Below the pieces are notes generated by a model that did not search any database, was not told the origin of the DNA, and saw only the letters and a list, made by a program, of their open reading frames with translations. Both the position numbers and the translations under genes were made by a program. Shown here piece by piece: positions 1 to 8,887 of a stretch of 32,448 nucleotides of DNA; the first letter of the stretch is position 1, and each line of letters begins with the position of its first letter. Source of the DNA: Spirochaetota bacterium (lineage in GTDB: Bacteria > Spirochaetota > Spirochaetia > Treponematales > UBA12059); the NCBI GenBank assembly GCA_020048755.1, contig JAIFMD010000022.1, positions 1 through 32,448 on the forward strand, read 5' to 3'.

Positions 1-733
1 CCAGCGGGATCAGCATGGGCGTCTTGGCGATGACGGAGGTCAGGTCGCTGGAAACCACGACGAAGCTGCCGTCGGAGTCGTTGCCCATGCCGGCGTACAG
101 CGACGAGCCCGACTTGATGGCGAACACGCCCGGAACCTGGGGATCGGCTATGGCGGCGGCATAGGAACCGTCCGCTTCTTCTTCGGCCTTGCGTATCGCG
201 TCTATTATCAACAACACCTCGTCGGCCACGGGGGCTGCCAGGCCGGACGCCTCGTAAGCCCGCCGCATTTCACCCAGCGCCTGCCTGGGTGCGGCTTTAT
301 TGTCCGCGTAATGGTCCTCTATCAGGTGCACGATGATCTCGCCGTCGTTGTCCGAGACGACCCTGTGGCCGCGGGCGGTCAGGCTGGTCTTCAGGGAGTC
401 GGTGTTGGAAATATTGCCGTTGTGCGCGCCTACCATTTCCACCTTGCAGCGTACGTGGTGCGGCTGGCTGTTGGCGTCGCTGACCGCTCCGTAGGTGGCC
501 CAGCGTACCTGCCCGATGAAGCGCTGGCCCTTGTAGGAAGGAATCTTCAACTCGACGGTTACCTTGCTGGGCGCGCCAACTTTCTTGACCAGCACGATGT
601 TCCGGTCCTTGTCTATGAACGAGGCTCCGGTGGAGTCGTAGCCTCGGTATTCCAGCCGTTTGAGCAGGTCAGCCGCCTCGCGACCCATATTCTGAGTCTC
701 GTCCTTGTAGACGAGAGAAACGATTCCGCACAT
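1..733 (-). CDS. glmS: Glutamine--fructose-6-phosphate aminotransferase-like protein, N-terminal class II glutamine amidotransferase domain (partial, runs off window start)
   Basis: Minus-strand translation begins MCGIVSLVYKDETQNMGREAADLLKRLEYRGYDSTGASF..., with RWATYG and HNGNISNT motifs. Catalytic Cys directly follows Met. SD AGGGAG lies upstream of ATG. Confidence 0.8.
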   Translation of the reverse strand, partial: MCGIVSLVYKDETQNMGREAADLLKRLEYRGYDSTGASFIDKDRNIVLVKKVGAPSKVTVELKIPSYKGQRFIGQVRWATYGAVSDANSQPHHVRCKVEMVGAHNGNISNTDSLKTSLTARGHRVVSDNDGEIIVHLIEDHYADNKAAPRQALGEMRRAYEASGLAAPVADEVLLIIDAIRKAEEEADGSYAAAIADPQVPGVFAIKSGSSLYAGMGNDSDGSFVVVSSDLTSVIAKTPMLIPL

Positions 734-751
734 TTTTTCTCCCTTGTTTTC

Positions 752-772
752 GCGGGGGACAGAGCTCCCCGC
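752..772 (-). promoter_or_regulatory. Short GC hairpin in the 5' leader of the glmS-like gene
   Basis: Minus strand GCGGGG-N-CCCCGC stem (752-757 / 767-772), about 20 nt upstream of the start codon and just before the SD. Confidence 0.35.
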
Positions 773-870
773 CGCCGACTTAACTATACAACCCGGTTGG
801 CATATCGAGAAGGCGTGAAGTTTTAATTGTCGTTTCAATAATTAAAACTAAAGGTCGACTACTGGATTGT

Positions 871-899
871 TTGAATCGACGCTCTTTCCGGTTTATACT
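871..899 (+). promoter_or_regulatory. Sigma70-type promoter for the 907 gene
   Basis: TTGAAT (871-876), 17-nt spacer, TATACT (894-899). Only 7 nt separate the -10 end from the ATG at 907. Confidence 0.6.
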
Positions 900-906
900 G
901 TTCGCC

Positions 907-1482
907 ATGAACAGACTCGGAACAGTACTCTCACGAAAAGCGGTCGTGGGCCTTGCGGCCGTCCTGCTTGTGGCCTTCGGCGCCTTCGGGTTCCCTCCCA
1001 TGGTGGCGCTCCTGGATGCCAGTACCCCCGAAGGCGGTGAATTTGACACGGAATTGTTCTACACGCCGGCTCAGGCGGTGAAAAAGGCGGCGCTGTTCAG
1101 CCCGGCCGGGCGGGCGGGCAGCATCCAGGCGCACTGGACCTGGGATCTGGCCTTCCCGATGGCGTATGGATTCTTCTGCGTTGCAGCATGGGCTTACGGG
1201 CTAAGGCTGCTCGCCGGAACGTTGCGCCAGCCGCGCTACCTGTTCCTGCTTGTCCCGCTAGGCGGCTCCTTGTTCGATGTACTGGAGAACACGGCTGTTT
1301 CTGTGCTACTTGCAGCCGATCCCGCCGGGCCGGTCCTGCAGGCAGCTGCCATAGCGGCCAGTGCCGGCACCGCACTCAAGTGGCTGTTCGTCGTACCGGC
1401 GTTCTCCGGTGCCATCGTGCTGCCTGTGGCCGGCCTGACGGCCGCTTTCGTGCTCCGCCGCTCCGCCCGCCGGCAAGGCTGA
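907..1482 (+). CDS. Small integral membrane protein, hypothetical
   Basis: ORF MNRLGTVLSRKAVVGLAAVLLVAFG... with several hydrophobic helices. ATG at 907 follows a consensus promoter. Confidence 0.7.
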   Translation: MNRLGTVLSRKAVVGLAAVLLVAFGAFGFPPMVALLDASTPEGGEFDTELFYTPAQAVKKAALFSPAGRAGSIQAHWTWDLAFPMAYGFFCVAAWAYGLRLLAGTLRQPRYLFLLVPLGGSLFDVLENTAVSVLLAADPAGPVLQAAAIAASAGTALKWLFVVPAFSGAIVLPVAGLTAAFVLRRSARRQG

Positions 1483-1516
1483 GTCCGTCTCCATCAAAGC
1501 CGTGGTACCTTTGCGT

Positions 1517-2863
1517 TCAGAATCCAAGGTGTGCCCGCATGAATGAGTACAGCGCGTCGCCAACGGCATCCAGTTCTGCGGGATCGATGAAGCCGGCGGT
1601 ATCGGTTTTACGGTGGTATCTGGTTGTATCGTACTCGCATACTGAGACCGCTGCCGCGCCTGCGCGGGCCAGTGGATCGTGATCCAGGCTGGGCACCGGG
1701 TACTCGGATTTCACCTTGATTCCAGCTGCCCTGAGCGCCTTTTCCACGTCGAGGCCAAGTAGCACACTCGCCTGTCCGCCGCTCGAGTAGACCGAATAGG
1801 TGGTGTCCGCACGGGAACCAACCATGTCGATGTTCACCACGCTGATGCCAGTCAGCGGAAAAGGCGGTGCGGCCGCAAAGGCATGCGAGCCAGCAAGACC
1901 CGACTCCTCGCTGTCGGTAAAAAGCACGGCGACATCAGCCCTCACTCGATCCCTGGCAAAGGCCTCGGCCAGAGACAGCGCCAGTCCGACACCCGAGGCA
2001 TTGTCCAGGGCGCCGGGAAAGCGGGAGCCGTCCGGATCGGTGCCCACATGGTCGTAGTGCGCCATTACAACCAGCCTGGGTGTGAACGCGCCACCATCAC
2101 CGTTCCACGCAGCCAGCAAATTGGTGCCGGTAACGTCGGTGAAGCGGAGCGGGCTGGCCATCCTGACGGTGACGGGTCCCGCGGAAACTGCTGCCGCGAT
2201 GCGGGCGTATGCCTCGCGGGACAGCGCGAGCACCGGCATGCCGTGCCTGACGACAGCCAGCGTTCCTGGTGGCTGGCCTGCCCAGAGCGGCCGCTGGCTT
2301 GTATCGCCTTCAGACAACTCGACGAGCAATCCGGCCGCCCCCGCGGCTGCCCACCCGTCCACCGCCTCCTGCCGGTACAAAGCCGCCGCCACTACCAGCA
2401 CCGAGCCGCGGGGAAACTCCGCATCCCGGGCCGGCAGCACGAACGCCGGCCCGTCAGCGCGGCCCCCGTCGTATGCCCCGCGCGGCACCTCGCGAAAGTC
2501 CACCCGGTACGCACATGCGGTCACGGACCCGGCGGATCCACTCGTCGATATTTCAAGAACAGCGCTACCGTCATTCAGGGCAACCCTGTCGCTGAATTCA
2601 ATCGTGCTGACGGCAAATCCGGCTTGTTCCAGCCGTGCGTAGAGGTACCCCCTGGCCAGGGCGTTGCCAGCGCTGCCTGTGATGCGACCGGCGTAGCGCT
2701 CGCCGGACAGTTCCTCCAGGGTCGCGTGGGCCGCATTACCATCGATACCTTCGATGTTGCCTATGTTGCCGTTCGCGTTCCTGACCAGGCACGAAGTTGC
2801 CAGTACTATTACCGCCAGCAGTATCCCCCTTGCTGGCTTTTCCCACGGGCCGGACTGACGCAT
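1517..2863 (-). CDS. M28-family metallopeptidase, lipoprotein signal peptide
   Basis: Start MRQSGPWEKPARGILLAVIVLATSC (lipobox-like). Zn-ligand motifs AHYDHVG, GALDNASGVG, FTDSEESGLAGS, NIDMVGS, LDHDPLA. SD GGAGG upstream of the internal Met at 2863. Confidence 0.85.
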   Translation of the reverse strand: MRQSGPWEKPARGILLAVIVLATSCLVRNANGNIGNIEGIDGNAAHATLEELSGERYAGRITGSAGNALARGYLYARLEQAGFAVSTIEFSDRVALNDGSAVLEISTSGSAGSVTACAYRVDFREVPRGAYDGGRADGPAFVLPARDAEFPRGSVLVVAAALYRQEAVDGWAAAGAAGLLVELSEGDTSQRPLWAGQPPGTLAVVRHGMPVLALSREAYARIAAAVSAGPVTVRMASPLRFTDVTGTNLLAAWNGDGGAFTPRLVVMAHYDHVGTDPDGSRFPGALDNASGVGLALSLAEAFARDRVRADVAVLFTDSEESGLAGSHAFAAAPPFPLTGISVVNIDMVGSRADTTYSVYSSGGQASVLLGLDVEKALRAAGIKVKSEYPVPSLDHDPLARAGAAAVSVCEYDTTRYHRKTDTAGFIDPAELDAVGDALYSFMRAHLGF

Positions 2864-2969
2864 CTGCAAACCTCCACGGAACCTGCATGCATGCTCAAAT
2901 ATACTGCCAGGGACATGCCTGCACACATTAGCCATTGCGCTATGGCAATACACTGCATATTATGGAGAA

Positions 2970-4598
2970 ATGTTAGTTTCCAGTGCCGGGATTTTCCTGG
3001 ACCTTCTTCTGAACCTGACACTCCTCGTCGCCCTGAGCATACTTTCAGGATTCATTGAGAAACGCCTGCCCAGGACCTCCAGATCCGGGGTGCTCATGCA
3101 GGGTGTGCTGTTCGGTCTGACCACCGTGTTCGGGATGCTGCGACCAATGGTTCTGGGACCGGGGCTCATCTTCGATGGCCGTTCTGTCATGATAAGCCTG
3201 TGCGCGCTGTTTTTTGGCCCGGCCGCCGTGGCTGTCGCAGCCTTTCCTGTCATCGCCTACCGTGTGTTGCTGGGAGGTCCCGGCATGGTGATGGGCGTGC
3301 TTACCGTCGTCAGTTCGAGCGCCATCGGCCTTGCGACCCGGTACCGGTTCAAGCCCATCGAACAGCCTCCGACGGGATTGCAGCTGTACCTGTTCGGCCT
3401 GGTCGTCCACGTGGCGATGCTCCTTGGAGCGTTTACTATCCCCGATTCGGGCGGTATGGCTACGCTCCAGCGCATCGGCTTGCCGGTAATCATCCTGTAT
3501 CCGCTGGCAACGATACTCGCAGGCAAGATCCTCTCCGACCAGGTATCGGCCAACAGCATACTCGACGCCTTGCGCAAGAGTGAGGAGCGCTTCAAACTGA
3601 GCATGGAAGCCACCAGCGATGGCCTCTGGGATCTGGATGTTGCCACTGACCGCGCGTACTACAATCCCGCGTATTACCATATCCTCGGTTATGAACCGGA
3701 TGAATTCGCCGCCGCGGGCCAGACCTGGCGCCAGCTCGTGCATCCCGATGACCTCGAGCGGGCACTCGCTGCCGACCAGGCCTGCATAGAGGGTAGCAAG
3801 GATTTCATAGACGCCGAATACCGCATGAAAGCCAAAAACGGTGACTGGCGCTGGATCTACGCCCGCGGCAAGTGCATCGCCCGCGGCAAGGATAGCCGGG
3901 CCCTGCGCCTCGTTGGCACGCACCTGGACATTACCGAACGCAAGGTTACCGAAGAGCGCCTCAGGCGCAGCCTTGCCGAGAAGGAAGTGCTGCTGCGCGA
4001 GGTGCACCACCGGGTCAAGAACAACCTCAATGTCGTTTCCAGCCTGCTCAATCTGCAGTCGGCAGTGATCGAGACGCCCGAGCAGGCGCTTGTGGCCTTC
4101 CAGAACAGCAGGGACCGCATCTCGGCCATGGCCCTGGCCCACGAAGAGCTCTACAAATCGCAGGATTATACACAGGTGGACATGAGCCAGTATCTGGGCG
4201 AGCTTTTTAACCAGCTCCTGGTGGCGTATGATGCGGAGGGGCGCATCCAGTTGTCCCTCGATGTCAGGAATATAGTCCTGAGCGTCAATGCGGCCATTCC
4301 CTGCGGCCTCATAATCAACGAGCTGATCACCAATGCGTTCAAGTATGCATACCCCGATGGCAGGCACGGCGAGGTCCGCGTGTCGCTCTCCGAACGGGGT
4401 GATGGCAACCTGGAACTCAGGGCCGCCGATGACGGCGTCGGGTTTTCAACGAACAAGGCAGCCGAAGGTGGTTCTTCCCTCGGACTGACCCTCGTAAGGC
4501 TGCTCGTCGATCAGCTCGGTGGCGAGCTTGAAATCTCGGGCCAACCAGGCAACGGTACTGGTTTCCTCATACGGTTCCGGGACGGGGAACCGGCGTGA
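2970..4598 (+). CDS. Sensor histidine kinase: 5TM (LytS/YhcK-type) receptor, PAS, HisKA_2, HATPase
   Basis: N-terminal membrane region (GFIEKRLPRTSRSGVLMQGVLFGLTTVFGMLRPMVLGPGLIFDGR), PAS (LGYEPDEF...RWIYARGKCIARGKDSRALRLVGTHLDITERK), HisKA_2 (LREVHHRVKNNLNVVSSLLNLQ), ATPase (NELITNAFKYAYP...DDGVGF). Confidence 0.9.
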   Translation: MLVSSAGIFLDLLLNLTLLVALSILSGFIEKRLPRTSRSGVLMQGVLFGLTTVFGMLRPMVLGPGLIFDGRSVMISLCALFFGPAAVAVAAFPVIAYRVLLGGPGMVMGVLTVVSSSAIGLATRYRFKPIEQPPTGLQLYLFGLVVHVAMLLGAFTIPDSGGMATLQRIGLPVIILYPLATILAGKILSDQVSANSILDALRKSEERFKLSMEATSDGLWDLDVATDRAYYNPAYYHILGYEPDEFAAAGQTWRQLVHPDDLERALAADQACIEGSKDFIDAEYRMKAKNGDWRWIYARGKCIARGKDSRALRLVGTHLDITERKVTEERLRRSLAEKEVLLREVHHRVKNNLNVVSSLLNLQSAVIETPEQALVAFQNSRDRISAMALAHEELYKSQDYTQVDMSQYLGELFNQLLVAYDAEGRIQLSLDVRNIVLSVNAAIPCGLIINELITNAFKYAYPDGRHGEVRVSLSERGDGNLELRAADDGVGFSTNKAAEGGSSLGLTLVRLLVDQLGGELEISGQPGNGTGFLIRFRDGEPA

Positions 4599-4635
4599 CA
4601 GGGAGCCCGTCTGTGTAGTATGATGATTCAAGCTT

Positions 4636-5904
4636 ATGAAATTCCTTCCCAAACGCTACCTGGAAGAGTTCTTCCTCTATTCCAGCCAGTTTGTCCTCTT
4701 CTACATCCTGATACTCTTCAGCACGCCACCGATCATCAGACCGGATTCCGCCGCGCTGGTATCATTGATCGTGTTCCTGCTTGTCCAGACAACCCTGCTC
4801 GCGCGCTACGGCCATAGACCTCTGGCACGGTTTCTTTTTTCGTTGATGACGCCGTTGGGTTATACACTCATGCAAGCGCTCTCCGGACCGGTCAAGACCA
4901 TAGACATGGCAAGCTTCTTCCTCTGGGCTACCGCGCTGTACCTCGGTGGTATCCAGGCCCTGGCCATTATGTTCATGCGCAAATGGCCCAAACGCATCGC
5001 CGAAGTCTTCCTCTCCATGGGTACCGTCTTTACGTTCATTTTCTTCTATTTTTATCTCGATCTCCGGCTGGGCAGCTCCAAGGCCTATGAAGCGGGTGAA
5101 CTTGGCTACGAGGGGCTGATAGCGAGCCTGGCGCTCGAAAACTTCATACCCGCCTTCCTCACCTTTGCCAAGACACTCCAGCATGTGTTTTTCATGTTCG
5201 GCGCGGCCATGTTCGGAACCTTCATGGTGGCTGACAAGATAAAGCAGGTCTCGCTCAAGGCCAGGCTGGACCAGATCTACGCCGTCATCGAGCCCCCGAC
5301 AGCTGCGCTCTCCATGCGCGACCAGGTGGCCGGTGGTGAGAACCGCGACGTTGTCATCCTCTATGCCGATCTGTGGAATTTTACTCCAATAGCCGAGAAG
5401 GAAGGCGCACGGGCGACGATAGGCCTCCTCAACCGCTACTATGCGCTCTGGGACATCGTCGTCAGGCGGCACAAGGGCCTGGTTGAGCAGTATGTAGGCG
5501 ATACGGCCATAGTCGTTTTCGGGCTGATGGGAGAGAAGGACGCGGCCGATGAAGCGGTGGCTTGCGCCTTTGACTTCCTGTACGAGTTCTCGCACCTGCA
5601 GGAAGACCTGGCCTCGCACCGCCTGCCGTTGGTCAAGCACATCGGCATAGGCGTGCATGCCGGCAAGGTGGCTGTAGGCGAGTTGTCCGCGGCCAGCGGC
5701 ATCCAGCGCATCGGCATAGTCGGCGAGGCCGTGAACATCGCCGCCCGCCTGGATTCACTCTGCCGCGAGTTCAAGCAGGATCTGCTGATCAGCGCGCCAG
5801 TCTACAAGCAACTTGCCCTCGAACCCCAGTCCCGTTTCCAGCCCATGGGAGAAGTCCTCTTCCGCGGCAAGACCCAACCCCAACTAGTCTACGGCCAAAA
5901 ATAA
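4636..5904 (+). CDS. Membrane-anchored class III adenylate/guanylate cyclase
   Basis: Cyclase motifs VILYADLWNFTPIAEKEG, VEQYVGDTAIVVFG, IGIGVHAGKVAVGEL, RIGIVGEAVNIAARLDSL after an N-terminal multi-TM region. Confidence 0.9.
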   Translation: MKFLPKRYLEEFFLYSSQFVLFYILILFSTPPIIRPDSAALVSLIVFLLVQTTLLARYGHRPLARFLFSLMTPLGYTLMQALSGPVKTIDMASFFLWATALYLGGIQALAIMFMRKWPKRIAEVFLSMGTVFTFIFFYFYLDLRLGSSKAYEAGELGYEGLIASLALENFIPAFLTFAKTLQHVFFMFGAAMFGTFMVADKIKQVSLKARLDQIYAVIEPPTAALSMRDQVAGGENRDVVILYADLWNFTPIAEKEGARATIGLLNRYYALWDIVVRRHKGLVEQYVGDTAIVVFGLMGEKDAADEAVACAFDFLYEFSHLQEDLASHRLPLVKHIGIGVHAGKVAVGELSAASGIQRIGIVGEAVNIAARLDSLCREFKQDLLISAPVYKQLALEPQSRFQPMGEVLFRGKTQPQLVYGQK

Positions 5905-5925
5905 CCCTTCCCCCTACACAAGATA

Positions 5926-6240
5926 GACTAAGAAATTTGCACAGAGCCACAGAGCAGACGAGGAAAGAGAAGATTTTAGTCAGGAGAAGATGGGAAATTT
6001 GGGCAACGAGACACAGAGAAGATGAGATAGAAAAAGTTTTACAAAGGAAAAAGATGAAGAAAAAGAGAAGGAATGAAGTTCAAGACTTATTTCCTGTCAC
6101 ATCCCTTATCCTTTCCCAATTTCCTCCTCTTCCTCATCTTCTCTGTGTCTCTGTGCCAAATTCTTAGTCTAGGTCTTTCTTTTTCTAACCCTTTTCCACT
6201 CTTCTCATCTTCTCTGTGTCTCGTTGCGAATTTCTTAGTC
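5926..6240. repeat. ~315-bp AT-rich interspersed element: four related units, two forward then two reverse, bounded by near-identical terminal inverted repeats
   Basis: Unit heads: GACTAAGAAATTTGCACAGAGCCACAGAG (5926-5954), CAACGAGACACAGAGAAGATGAG (6004-6026). Reverse-oriented: 6133-6169 (rc GACTAAGAATTTGGCACAGAGACACAGAGAAGATGAG) and 6204-6240 (rc GACTAAGAAATTCGCAACGAGACACAGAGAAGATGAG). The 23-mer at 6004-6026 is the exact reverse complement of 6204-6226. Confidence 0.85.
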
Positions 6241-6260
6241 TTTTTTTATCCCAATCCTTC

Positions 6261-7913
6261 TCAGGTATTGTCAATGCGGGAGTAGGGCAGCATCGTCTTG
6301 TTCACCTGGTCGACGACCTTTTGCATGTGATCTTCTATGGCCGCCTGGTCCCAGGTCTTGCCCGTCTTGGCAGCATCCTGGTCAAACCAGTCCCTGGTGG
6401 GGAAAATGTAGGCCTCGATGCCTTCTATCTTCTGCTTCTTGTCCAGCTCATGGCCCTTGATCAGTACCTGGTCTATCTCGCTGTAGAGCTGGAACCGGTT
6501 CTCTATTTCTTCGGGGTAGACGTTCTTGCCACCCTCGGTGACTATCAGGTTCTTGGCCCGGCCGGTCAGGTACAGGTAGTTGTCGCTGTCCAGATACCCC
6601 ACGTCACCGGTGAGGAGCCAGCCGTCCTGGAATGATTCTTTCGTGGCTTTTTCGTTCTTGTAGTAACCCTGCATGACCATCGGCCCCTTGACGACTATCT
6701 GGCCGCGACCTTCATCGTCCGGATCTATAATCTTCATCTCCATGCCGGGCAGCACCTTGCCGACGCTGGTTTCCTTGTACGCCTCGGTGGGATTGAGCGT
6801 GATGATGGGGCTGGTCTCGGTGAGGCCGTAGCCCTGTACGAAGTCGATGCCGAGCTGGTTGTACATCCTGAAGATGCTGGGAGCGAGCGGGCCACCGCCT
6901 GAGATGCAGTTCCGGATGGTCCGGAGGCTGGCCTTGTCGAGTACGGCACCGAACATCTTCTTGCCGGGGTTTACCTTGAACGTTTTCTTGATGAAGCCAG
7001 AGATGAACATCAGGAAGCGGATGAGGCCGTAGACGAAGGCACCCTTGTCCTTGAGGCCTTTCATGATGCCGGCAAGTACCTTGTTGAAGAGCAAGGGGAC
7101 GCCGAGCAGCATCGTTACCCTGGCTTCCTTGAGATCCTTGAGGATGGCCTTGGTCACCATACGTTGCCCGAACACGATTTCAGCGCCAACAGATATGGCT
7201 TCAAGGAATACGGCGAGCATGGTGTACGAGTGGTGTATCGGAAGCAGTGCGTAGAATACGTCGGTAGGATAGATGTCCAGGTTACCCTGCGCCAGGAAGC
7301 AATCCGACACGAAATTCGAGTGCGTCAGCATGACGCCTTTGGGCATGCCGGTCGTGCCGCTCGTGAAGAGGATGGCTGCCAGATCGGTTTCGGTGGCCGG
7401 CTGTATGGTTGCTGCCGAACCCTTGGGCGCGAGGTCGTAGATGTAGCCAGGTTTCTTCTTTGAAAGAGACCAGCGCGCCTTGAGCCCGAGCTTGCCTGGG
7501 TCGATGGCGTCGAACTTTTCTTCGTCTACGAAGGCGGCTACCGAGTCGGAGGCTTTGATTATGGTCAATATTTCTTCATTGTGGATCGCATAATCTATGG
7601 GAACGACGATGGCACCGGCAAAAAGCGTGGCGAGGTAGGTTATGGCCCATTCGGGGGAGTTTTTGCCGGTCACCGCAATCTTGTCACCCTTTATAATGCC
7701 TTCGGAGGCGAGGAAAGCGGCCAGCTTCTCGATTTTGGCAAGCGACTGGGCATACGTAAGCGAAACGCGGTCGGGTTCGTAGATGGTAAAGCAAGCCCGT
7801 TCAGGGAAGCGGGAAGCCGTTATCCTGAACAGTTCTGGCAGCGTAGGCCACTGGCCACTGAAAACTTTGCCTCTGTACTCGTCGAGTGTTTTCCACGGAG
7901 TTCGTTCTGTCAT
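6261..7913 (-). CDS. AMP-dependent acyl-CoA synthetase/ligase (long-chain fatty acid-CoA ligase-like)
   Basis: AMP-binding signature FTSGTTGMPKGVMLTHSN; QGYGLTETSPIITLNP; WLLTGDVGYLDSDNYLYLTGRAKNLIVTEGGKNVYPEEIE. SD AAGGAGG upstream of ATG. Confidence 0.92.
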   Translation of the reverse strand: MTERTPWKTLDEYRGKVFSGQWPTLPELFRITASRFPERACFTIYEPDRVSLTYAQSLAKIEKLAAFLASEGIIKGDKIAVTGKNSPEWAITYLATLFAGAIVVPIDYAIHNEEILTIIKASDSVAAFVDEEKFDAIDPGKLGLKARWSLSKKKPGYIYDLAPKGSAATIQPATETDLAAILFTSGTTGMPKGVMLTHSNFVSDCFLAQGNLDIYPTDVFYALLPIHHSYTMLAVFLEAISVGAEIVFGQRMVTKAILKDLKEARVTMLLGVPLLFNKVLAGIMKGLKDKGAFVYGLIRFLMFISGFIKKTFKVNPGKKMFGAVLDKASLRTIRNCISGGGPLAPSIFRMYNQLGIDFVQGYGLTETSPIITLNPTEAYKETSVGKVLPGMEMKIIDPDDEGRGQIVVKGPMVMQGYYKNEKATKESFQDGWLLTGDVGYLDSDNYLYLTGRAKNLIVTEGGKNVYPEEIENRFQLYSEIDQVLIKGHELDKKQKIEGIEAYIFPTRDWFDQDAAKTGKTWDQAAIEDHMQKVVDQVNKTMLPYSRIDNT

Positions 7914-7938
7914 TTTGGTAGCCTCCTTATTCTTGTAT

Positions 7939-7957
7939 CAAGCGTAGTATACGCTTG
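7939..7957. promoter_or_regulatory. Perfect palindrome (8-bp arms, 3-nt centre) overlapping the -10 box of the acyl-CoA synthetase promoter; putative operator
   Basis: CAAGCGTA-GTA-TACGCTTG; on the minus strand it contains TATACT upstream of the 7913 start. Confidence 0.6.
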
Positions 7958-8011
7958 GGTGAATAGACAATCCAGCGGCCTGAAGGTTGCGTGTAACCCT
8001 GAAGCATGTCG

Positions 8012-8040
8012 TTGTGTTGCAAGGTGATGGCTTGTATACT
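8012..8040 (+). promoter_or_regulatory. Sigma70-type promoter for the 8063 lipoprotein gene
   Basis: TTGTGT (8012-8017), 17-nt spacer, TATACT (8035-8040), then SD AAGGAG (8052-8057). Confidence 0.5.
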
Positions 8041-8062
8041 GAGTTGCCGTCAAGGAGCATGC

Positions 8063-8782
8063 ATGCATCAGCATAGAATCACTGTCACAAGCATCTCGGC
8101 ATTGCTGGCCTTTGTGGCCTCATCCTGTGGTGTCGGGGTAGATATGGCATTCCGTGCTGACCGTTCGGCTGCACTGGCCCTGTCGGTCGAGGTTCCCCAG
8201 CCGGTTGAAGCAAAACTGCGTCAGTTTGCCGCTGCTGACTCCCGCCCGGCCATGTTCGACGCGGCTGCCATTGCCGCCTCGGTAGCGGCCCGGGGTATTG
8301 CAGTACGTGAGTCGGTTTCCCCGGACGGGCGATCCTGGCGCGGAGCCTTCAGCATAGCTGATATTGAAAAGCTGCTGGCTGGCGACAAGGACCTGGCTTC
8401 CGTGCTTTCATTCAACCGGGGACCAGGCTGGGCTTCCATCCGGCTGCGCGTGGATCGCTCCAATGCCCTTGCCCTTGCCAGGTTGTTTCCGGGCCTGGAC
8501 GGGCAGTTGCTCGAGGCTCTCCAGCCGCCGGCACTCTACGACAATCCGGTAAGCTCTCAGGAATACCGCACCATGCTGTCGGGCTTGCTCGGCAAGGCTG
8601 CCGTTGCCGCGCTCGACGGTGCTGCTTTCAAGCTGACAGCCTCGTTGCCGGGCACCATTCTGGAATCGAGTGGCAACGTGCGGGTGGATGCGACAAGGAA
8701 GACGGTCAGCCTGGCGTTCCCGGCAATAGACGTGATGGTTCTGGAACAGCCGATTGTTTTTTTCGTGCAATGGAAAGAATGA
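8063..8782 (+). CDS. Lipoprotein, hypothetical
   Basis: MHQHRITVTSISALLAFVASSCGVG lipobox-like signal. SD AAGGAG 5 nt upstream of the ATG. Confidence 0.75.
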   Translation: MHQHRITVTSISALLAFVASSCGVGVDMAFRADRSAALALSVEVPQPVEAKLRQFAAADSRPAMFDAAAIAASVAARGIAVRESVSPDGRSWRGAFSIADIEKLLAGDKDLASVLSFNRGPGWASIRLRVDRSNALALARLFPGLDGQLLEALQPPALYDNPVSSQEYRTMLSGLLGKAAVAALDGAAFKLTASLPGTILESSGNVRVDATRKTVSLAFPAIDVMVLEQPIVFFVQWKE

Positions 8783-8887
8783 CAACTGCACACACGAACC
8801 TGATGTATAGTGTTGGCGCTTTGATTGACAGCCGTCCGGGGCCATGAGACGATAAACTGCCTCAAACTGACTGCAGGAGCTTATTCA

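Noticed and set aside
1883-3058. 391-aa plus-strand ORF antisense to the M28 peptidase
   Set aside because: Low-complexity R/G/Q-rich translation; the minus-strand peptidase has all metal-ligand motifs.
3045-4367. 440-aa minus-strand ORF antisense to the histidine kinase
   Set aside because: The opposite strand encodes a complete, motif-rich kinase; the antisense ORF has no recognisable motifs and is expected from high GC.
5926-6240. CRISPR-like array
   Set aside because: Units face each other, spacing is irregular, spacers are not unique and there are no cas genes nearby.
5937-6285. ORFs 5937-6167 and 6073-6285 in the repeat element
   Set aside because: Compositional artefacts of purine/pyrimidine-rich inverted repeats (K/R/E-rich or L/S/F-rich translations).
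8006-8062. Upstream extension MSLCCKVMACILSCRQGAC of the 8063 lipoprotein
   Set aside because: The extension starts at the promoter region; SD AAGGAG and the signal peptide fit the ATG at 8063.
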